A DNA stretch of 18,233 nucleotides, from positions 1 to 18,233 of the forward strand of contig CAYRYO010000033.1 of assembly GCA_964428475.1 (NCBI GenBank), given 5' to 3'. Positions 14,122-18,233 of this stretch are shown piece by piece. The position numbers were made by a program, and so were the translations under genes. The notes under the pieces are model-generated. The model was not told the DNA's origin. It saw nothing but the letters and a program-made list of their open reading frames with translations, and did not search any database. The DNA comes from JARICQ01 sp964428475. Lineage in GTDB: Bacteria > Bacillota > Clostridia > Tissierellales > Tissierellaceae. Position 1 is the stretch's first letter. Each line of letters begins with the position of its first letter.

Positions 14122-14991
14122 TTATTCCCCCAATTCATCTATGATATTATAAACTGTCTCTTTTACTACATTTGCAGCGGTTATAGGAGCTACTTTTCCT
14201 GGCACACCTATCTCCCATTTAACTTTGACTCCTAATTCCTTTGCAGCTTCAAAATCTACACCACCTGGTTTTGATGCAAGATCAATTACCAAAGAACTCT
14301 TTTTCAATCTATTTAAATGAGCCTTATCTAATATAAGATGAGGAATAGTATTAAAAACTATATCCATCCTACCTATTTTTTCTCCTAGTTCCCTAAATAA
14401 TACGGGAGTATATCCAAGAGTCCTTATCCATGCGATATCACTGTGTTTTCTAGCTACAACCGATACATTTGCACCTATTCCATGGAGCATTTTAGATAGA
14501 ACTTTCGCTATCCTGCCAAATCCCAATACCAATACATTGGAACCATGTATTGTTGTTTTTCTCTCTTTCATTGCAACTCCTATTGCCCCTTCAGCTGTCG
14601 GTATAGCATTTAATATCTGCATTTCTTCTCTTAAAAAATAATCTTCTATATGAATATTTTCTTCATTAGCCAAAGACAACATAGAATCATCTACCTTCCC
14701 TACAGTTAAGATTTGATGCGATTTGATTTTTTGAAACAAATCCTTCACCCCTATAAGTTTTGATGAAAAAAGTGCATTAATAGTCCCCATATCCCTTGAA
14801 AACGGAAGTGGCCCTATGATTATATCTGAACAATTAAGAGTATCTTCTAAATTATCTTCATTTTTAATTTTAAGTTCATTTTTAATAGTGTCAAATCCAA
14901 ATATCTTTACATCTTTTCCATCTTCTAAAAGAGAATATGCCAGATATATACTCCTTTCATCCCCTCCAACTATAGCAAATCTTTCTTTCAT
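14122..14991 (-). CDS. spoVFA: Dipicolinate synthase subunit A
   Basis: NAD(P)-binding subunit (dpaA) of dipicolinate synthase, 289 residues. An N-terminal domain begins FAIVGGDERSIYLAYSL, the characteristic DpaA opening. A second Rossmann domain has VLVLGFGRIAKVLSKML (about residues 153-169), followed by the conserved IDLASKPGGVDFEAAKELG and GVPGKVAP segments near the C-terminus. The ATG at 14991 has GGAGGG upstream. It is first in a two-gene operon with spoVFB. A sequence matching the mother-cell sigma-K promoter pattern lies about 40-68 bases upstream. It is divergent from the TPP-riboswitch thiamine operon. Confidence 0.95.
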   Translation of the reverse strand: MKERFAIVGGDERSIYLAYSLLEDGKDVKIFGFDTIKNELKIKNEDNLEDTLNCSDIIIGPLPFSRDMGTINALFSSKLIGVKDLFQKIKSHQILTVGKVDDSMLSLANEENIHIEDYFLREEMQILNAIPTAEGAIGVAMKERKTTIHGSNVLVLGFGRIAKVLSKMLHGIGANVSVVARKHSDIAWIRTLGYTPVLFRELGEKIGRMDIVFNTIPHLILDKAHLNRLKKSSLVIDLASKPGGVDFEAAKELGVKVKWEIGVPGKVAPITAANVVKETVYNIIDELGE

Positions 14992-15030
14992 ATAATCCCT
15001 CCATACAAATAAATATTTTACGAGCTAATA

Positions 15031-15059
15031 TATATTATGTTTAGTGATATTATTAGGTG
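15031..15059 (-). promoter_or_regulatory. Candidate sigma-K promoter of spoVFAB
   Basis: On the minus strand CACC (15056-15059), a 16-base spacer and CATAATATA (15031-15039) match the sigma-K pattern of an AC-containing -35 and CATAnnnTA -10. In Bacillus subtilis spoVF is a sigma-K operon, so the biology agrees. Short motifs in AT-rich DNA can match by chance. Confidence 0.55.
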
Positions 15060-15086
15060 CAAAAATCCAGCAAGTAGTATATTGAT

Positions 15087-15114
15087 TTGACAAATTGTTA
15101 AAGAATGCTATAAT
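15087..15114 (+). promoter_or_regulatory. SigmaA promoter of the thiamine operon
   Basis: Perfect TTGACA (15087-15092), a 16-base spacer and perfect TATAAT (15109-15114). The transcript would start near 15121, shortly before the riboswitch aptamer. Confidence 0.88.
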
Positions 15115-15134
15115 ATATATTAATTAAATACATG

Positions 15135-15222
15135 TGGGGTGCTTGTGCAATCAGGCTGAGAAAAAATCTAAAGCGATAAAAACCCTTAAACCTGATCTGG
15201 ATAATGCCAGCGTAGGAATAGA
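15135..15222 (+). promoter_or_regulatory. TPP riboswitch (THI element)
   Basis: The conserved thi-box segments occur in order: GGGGTGC (15136-15142), GGCTGAGA (15154-15161), ACCCTTAAACCTGATCTGG (15182-15200), ATAATGCCAGCGTAGGAA (15201-15218). Thiamine pyrophosphate binding should favour the terminator that follows. The downstream genes thiM, thiE and thiD confirm the assignment. Confidence 0.97.
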
Positions 15223-15234
15223 CTTTATAAGCTT

Positions 15235-15267
15235 AAGCTTGTTCTTATTTCAGGAGCAAGCTTTTTT
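15235..15267 (+). terminator. Riboswitch-controlled terminator before thiM
   Basis: AAGCTTGTTC (15235-15244) pairs with GAGCAAGCTT (15254-15263), one G-U wobble, then TTTTTT. The preceding duplicate AAGCTT-like segment (15230-15235, TAAGCTTAAGCTT) offers alternative pairing for an antiterminator. This is the expression platform of the TPP aptamer. Confidence 0.9.
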
Positions 15268-15290
15268 ATTGTTTTATGGGAGGTAATATG

Positions 15291-16109
15291 ATGAAGATTT
15301 ATGAAAATGTACGGAAGAAAACACCACTAGTTCACTCTATCACAAACAATGTAACTGTAAATGATTGTGCCAATATAGTACTAGCAGTTGGTGGTTCTCC
15401 CATTATGGCAGATGCCATTGAAGAAGTGGAGGAGATAACTTCTATTTGCAATGCTTTAGTCATTAATATAGGAACATTAAATACAAATGTTATAGGAGCT
15501 ATGGTAAAATCCGGAAAAAGGTCTAACGAAATTGGAAATCCAGTTGTATTAGACCCTGTAGCTGTGGGAGCCTCTAAATTAAGAAGTGAAACCATAGACC
15601 ATTTACTAAAAGAAATAAATTTTTCTGTGATTAGAGGAAATGCATCTGAAATAAAGAGTATATATAAGGGTGGCAAAACTTCTAGTGGCGTGGATGCAGA
15701 CGAAGAAGATAAGATAGATGAAAAGAACCTAGATAGTATGATTAAAATGTGTAAGAATCTAAGTGGTAGAACTGGAGCAATCATTGTTTTAACAGGAGCC
15801 ATGGATATTGTTGCAAATGAAAATAAAGCAAGTATTATCTCAAATGGACATCCTCTCATGTCTAAAGTCACAGGGACAGGTTGTATGATTACAAATGTAA
15901 TTGGCGCTTATTGTGGGGCAAATAAATATAATCTATTCCGTGCAACTACTTTAGCTGTAGCCCATATGGGACTAGCTGGAGAGATTGCATTTAATAAATT
16001 ACAAAAAATAGATGGTGGCACTTCTACTTATAGAATGCTCTTAATTGATGCTGTATCACAAATAGACGATAAAATATTAAAGGAAGGTGTGAAAATTGAA
16101 AATAGATAA
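15291..16109 (+). CDS. thiM: Hydroxyethylthiazole kinase
   Basis: Phosphorylates 4-methyl-5-(2-hydroxyethyl)thiazole for thiamine salvage; ribokinase-like fold, cytoplasmic. Seen: PLVHSITNNVTVNDCANIVLAVGGSPIMADA near the N-terminus, LDPVAVGAS, VIRGNASEI, and the anion-hole/catalytic motif TGTGC(M) in the C-terminal half. I chose ATG at 15291 (272 residues, the usual size) because GGGAGG at 15278-15283 is 7 bases upstream. An in-frame ATG at 15276 precedes that ribosome site, and ATG at 15288 is too close to it. It is the first gene after the TPP riboswitch and its end overlaps thiE by 14 bases. Confidence 0.96.
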   Translation: MKIYENVRKKTPLVHSITNNVTVNDCANIVLAVGGSPIMADAIEEVEEITSICNALVINIGTLNTNVIGAMVKSGKRSNEIGNPVVLDPVAVGASKLRSETIDHLLKEINFSVIRGNASEIKSIYKGGKTSSGVDADEEDKIDEKNLDSMIKMCKNLSGRTGAIIVLTGAMDIVANENKASIISNGHPLMSKVTGTGCMITNVIGAYCGANKYNLFRATTLAVAHMGLAGEIAFNKLQKIDGGTSTYRMLLIDAVSQIDDKILKEGVKIENR

Positions 16110-16743
16110 AAAATCTATGCTTTTATATGTAGTAACTGATAGAAGCTGGCTGGGCGAAAACTCTCTTAAAGATCAAGTAGAAGATACATTAAAAGCAGGC
16201 GCTAGCTTTATACAAGTCAGAGAAAAAGAACTTCCTTTTGATGAATTTTTAAGAGAGGCAAGAGAAATAAAAAATATTACAGATAAATATAATATTCCTT
16301 TTGTAATCAATGACAATATAGAAGTTGCCATACAATCTAATGCTGATGGAGTTCATATAGGACAAGATGATATGCCCGCTCGAGATGTCAGAAAACTTAT
16401 AGGCCAAGATAAAATCCTTGGAGTATCTGCTGCTACTGTAAAAGATGCAAAACTAGCTGAAGAAAATGGTGCAGATTATATAGGGGTAGGAGCTATGTTT
16501 TCAACTGACACAAAACAGGATGCAAATGTTATTTCTATGGATACTTTAAAAGATATTTGCAACTCTGTTTCTATCCCTGTGGTTGCAATAGGAGGTATAA
16601 ATGAGAAAAATGTGCCAATGTTAAAGAATAGTGGTGTTGATGGGATTTGTCTTATCTCTGCAATATTTTCCAAAGAAAATATTTACGAGGCTACAAAAAA
16701 ATTATATGACTTATCTGTAGATATGGTTGATTATGAAATATAG
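16096..16743 (+). CDS. thiE: Thiamine-phosphate synthase
   Basis: Joins HMP pyrophosphate and thiazole phosphate to thiamine phosphate; TIM barrel, 215 residues (usual 210-220). Motifs: LYVVTDR, FIQVREKE, FVINDNIEVA, DGVHIGQDDMPA, YIGVGAMFSTDTKQDA, VVAIGGI. The start is TTG at 16096, preceded by GGAAGG at 16082-16087; the next ATG (16117) would delete residues before the first barrel strand, and no ribosome site fits it. It overlaps the end of thiM by 14 bases and the following HAD gene by 11, so the operon is translationally coupled. Confidence 0.96.
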   Translation: MKIDKKSMLLYVVTDRSWLGENSLKDQVEDTLKAGASFIQVREKELPFDEFLREAREIKNITDKYNIPFVINDNIEVAIQSNADGVHIGQDDMPARDVRKLIGQDKILGVSAATVKDAKLAEENGADYIGVGAMFSTDTKQDANVISMDTLKDICNSVSIPVVAIGGINEKNVPMLKNSGVDGICLISAIFSKENIYEATKKLYDLSVDMVDYEI

Positions 16744-17100
16744 TGCAGCTATCTTTGACTTAGACGGAACAATTATAGACTCAATGGATATTTGGGATAA
16801 TGTTGGAAAGTTGTTTTTAGAAAGTCAAAGAATAAATCCACCCCATAATTTAAATGAAATTCTAAAGGAGATGAGTCTAGATCAATCTGCAAGTTACTTT
16901 AAAAATATATTGGGAGTAACTTTATCTGTAAAAGANNNNNNNNNNNNNNNNNNNNNNNNNNNNNNNNNNNNNNNNNNNNNNNNNNNNNNNNNNNNNNNNN
17001 NNNNNNNNNNNNNNNNNNNNNNNNNNNNNNNNNNNAAGAAATTAAAGACTTAAGTGATTATTTTATATATTCTTTTGAGAAAGTAGAGGGATTGTTGTGA
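16733..17100 (+). CDS. HAD-family phosphatase in the thiamine operon, interrupted by an assembly gap
   Basis: Haloacid-dehalogenase-type hydrolase. The N-terminal piece (16733-16935) has AAIFDLDGTIID with the DxDxT nucleophile and a start of the helical cap. After the gap, frame from 17038 reads EIKDLSDYFIYSFEKVEGLL and stops at TGA 17098-17100; this ending (…DYFIxSFEK…) is typical of HAD phosphatases, so both pieces belong to one gene. Ns hide the remaining motifs. Such proteins have about 215 residues, so about 370 bases should be missing, more than the 100 Ns drawn. ATG at 16733 overlaps thiE; a TTG at 16727 is an alternative. The stop overlaps the GTG of thiD (GTGA). A role in dephosphorylating thiamine phosphates or pathway intermediates is inferred from position only. 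Confidence 0.82.
16936..17035. other. Assembly gap (100 N) inside the HAD gene
   Basis: Exactly 100 Ns, a placeholder. Unlike the other gap, the flanks share no long identity, and family length suggests that several hundred bases are truly missing. Confidence 0.95.
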
Positions 17101-17870
17101 AAAAGATTCTAACGATTGCAGGCTCAGATTGCAGTGGCGGAGCTGGAATCCAAGCAGATATAAAGACTATCACTGCACATAAGATGTATGCAATGAGTGC
17201 TATAACAGCTCTTACAGCACAAAACACTACAGGAGTTTACAATGTATATGAAATAAGCTCAAAATTTGTAAGTGAACAACTAGACTGCATATTTGAAGAT
17301 ATTTTTCCAGATGCAATAAAAATCGGTATGGTATCTTCCAAAGAAGTCATCCAAGCTATTTGTAGCAAACTTAAATATTATAAAGCAAAAAATATAGTAG
17401 TAGATCCTGTTATGTTTTCTACAAGTGGCCATACGCTTATGAATAAAGATGCAATGGACACTCTAAAAACCGACCTACTAGCCTTAGCAGATATAATCAC
17501 GCCCAATCTATTTGAAGCTGGGGATATATGTGGATTTAAAATTGAAAACAAATCAGACATGATCCGTTCAGCTAAAGAAATTTCAAAAACATTTGATGGC
17601 CATATTCTAATCAAAGGTGGCCATCTATTAGCCAGTGCTGATGATTTGCTTTATTTTAAAGGAAAAACAATATGGTTTAATCAAAATAGAATAGATAACC
17701 CAAATAATCACGGCACAGGCTGCACATTATCTTCTGCAATCGCATGTAATCTTGGGAAAGGCTTAGCTATGGAAGAAAGTATAAGAAAATCTAAGGAGTA
17801 CATTACACGTGCTCTAAATGCAAAACTAGACTTAGGTAAGGGAAGTGGTCCCCTAAATCATTGTGTATAA
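17097..17870 (+). CDS. thiD: Hydroxymethylpyrimidine/phosphomethylpyrimidine kinase
   Basis: Phosphorylates HMP and then HMP-phosphate to the pyrophosphate used by ThiE; ribokinase fold, 257 residues (usual 255-270). Seen: ILTIAGSDCSGGAGIQADIKT at the N-terminus (substrate/ATP loop), AITALTAQNTTGV, IKIGMVSS, VVDPVMFSTSGH, ITPNLFEA, and C-terminal NNHGTGCTLSSAIA with the TGC anion hole. The GTG start at 17097 overlaps the stop of the HAD gene; GAGGGATT lies just upstream as ribosome site. Last gene of the thiamine salvage operon; thiC, thiG and other de novo genes are not in the window. Confidence 0.95.
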   Translation: MKKILTIAGSDCSGGAGIQADIKTITAHKMYAMSAITALTAQNTTGVYNVYEISSKFVSEQLDCIFEDIFPDAIKIGMVSSKEVIQAICSKLKYYKAKNIVVDPVMFSTSGHTLMNKDAMDTLKTDLLALADIITPNLFEAGDICGFKIENKSDMIRSAKEISKTFDGHILIKGGHLLASADDLLYFKGKTIWFNQNRIDNPNNHGTGCTLSSAIACNLGKGLAMEESIRKSKEYITRALNAKLDLGKGSGPLNHCV

Positions 17871-17932
17871 ATAAAAAAATATAGGCCCTAAACCCTCTAT
17901 TAACTGTCTGCCACTATTACAACGATTATAGT

Positions 17933-17970
17933 AAATGCCTGATACAAGTCTTCATATCAGGCATTTATTT
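17933..17970 (+). terminator. Terminator of the thiamine operon
   Basis: Perfect 12-pair stem AAATGCCTGATA (17933-17944) with TATCAGGCATTT (17955-17966), a 10-base loop, then ATTTT. It may also end the convergent coiled-coil gene, whose stop is at 17975. Confidence 0.85.
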
Positions 17971-17974
17971 TAAA

Positions 17975-18233
17975 TTATCTGGCTGCTTTTATTTTTGCTA
18001 TATCATTCCAATTCTTGGATGTCACTATTTCCATTGTATAAAATTCATCTGTCAATTTATCTATTTTTGCATTAACTTCATATCTGAATTCACTCAAATC
18101 AGCTGTCTGTTCAGTTATAGCCCTTATTTCTCTTTTTATTTCTTCTTGCCCATCTTCAAGCTTTCCTAATCGTGTGTCTAGACTTTCTACCCTCTTGTCT
18201 AATCCTTCTACCTTGTTGTCTAGACTTTCTACC
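17975..18233 (-). CDS. Coiled-coil protein, C-terminal fragment (5' end outside window)
   Basis: The minus-strand frame is open from the window edge to TAA at 17975, 85 codons visible. It begins with heptads VESLDNK, VEGLDKR, VESLDTR, then LGKLEDG, hydrophobic at positions a and d, a textbook coiled coil. It continues with charged helix (QEEIKREIRAITEQTADLS, IDKLTDEFYTMEIVT) and ends WNDIAKIKAAR. No enzyme motif or membrane segment is visible. Clostridial genomes hold many such small VE-LD repeat proteins of unknown function. The N-terminus and full length cannot be seen. The stop lies 9 bases from the hairpin that ends the thiamine operon, so the two converge. Confidence 0.75.
   Translation of the reverse strand, partial: VESLDNKVEGLDKRVESLDTRLGKLEDGQEEIKREIRAITEQTADLSEFRYEVNAKIDKLTDEFYTMEIVTSKNWNDIAKIKAAR
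18170..18232 (-). repeat. 21-bp in-frame tandem repeat, at least three copies
   Basis: Units 18212-18232, 18191-18211 and 18170-18190 each start GTAGAA..(T)CTAGAC or a close variant on the minus strand. Each encodes one heptad of the coiled coil (VE-S/G-LD). The array touches the window edge and may continue. Confidence 0.85.

Noticed and set aside
13755..14144. 129-codon plus-strand open frame opposite spoVFB
   Set aside because: It is antisense to a clearly conserved gene and has no family-like sequence. Similar frames opposite clpB (2-370, 1253-1597), copA (4861-5196), thiM (15332-15871) and feoB were dropped for the same reason.
15276..15290. Earlier ATG starts for thiM at 15276 and 15288
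   Set aside because: The first precedes the ribosome site GGGAGG and the second is only 4 bases after it; ATG at 15291 has a 7-base spacing and gives the usual protein length.
16936..17035. Second gap as another k-mer overlap artefact
   Set aside because: The two flanks share no long identical sequence, and the HAD gene is too short unless real sequence is missing.
16727..17053. Open frame read straight through the 100 Ns and stopping at 17053
   Set aside because: The number of Ns is arbitrary, so the frame after the gap is not tied to the frame before it. The frame ending at 17100 gives a proper HAD C-terminus and overlaps thiD.

Overview
The window is AT-rich chromosomal DNA from a draft assembly; it holds two runs of exactly 100 Ns. 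Several features point to an anaerobic, spore-forming low-GC Firmicute of the Clostridia/Tissierellia type: dipicolinate synthase genes (spoVFA/spoVFB), a CtsR operator, a CsoR copper system, FeoABC-type ferrous iron uptake, a TPP riboswitch, strong AGGAGG ribosome sites and frequent TTG/GTG starts. The exact genus cannot be fixed from the sequence.

Layout. (1) 1-3126, minus strand: a heat-shock operon, promoter + CtsR operator -> zinc-finger-less J-protein -> clpB, which runs off the left edge. (2) 3203-6433, minus strand: copper efflux, promoter + CsoR operator -> copA -> a 171-bp near-perfect inverted repeat -> copZ -> csoR -> terminator. (3) 6507-9123, plus strand, divergent from copA: promoter + Fur-like box -> feoA-feoB-feoC-like. 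(4) 9124-9830: no protein gene. This stretch looks like a structured non-coding RNA on the plus strand, with a long terminal helix, G over C excess and a strong terminator. It is interrupted by a 100-N gap whose two flanks are the same 55 bp. (5) 9844-11399: monocistronic nicotinate phosphoribosyltransferase. (6) 11398-15059: dapA (minus), a short DapG-type aspartokinase (plus), then spoVFB and spoVFA (minus, with a candidate sigma-K promoter). Bidirectional terminators lie between the convergent pairs. (7) 15087-17970, plus strand: TPP riboswitch -> thiM-thiE-HAD phosphatase-thiD, a thiamine salvage operon; the second 100-N gap falls in the HAD gene. (8) 17975-18233, minus strand: C-terminal end of a coiled-coil protein made of 21-bp repeats.

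How the parts work together. CsoR would repress copA-copZ-csoR until Cu(I) binds; CopZ carries Cu(I) to the CopA ATPase. FeoABC imports Fe(II) under Fur-type control. DapG and DapA supply the aspartate-to-dihydrodipicolinate branch, and SpoVFAB converts its product to the spore's dipicolinic acid. ThiM and ThiD phosphorylate salvaged thiazole and pyrimidine moieties, and ThiE joins them into thiamine phosphate. No mobile element, CRISPR array, tRNA or rRNA was seen. The least explained parts are the putative RNA at 9185-9829, the 171-bp inverted repeat at 3811-3981 and the shortened aspartokinase.
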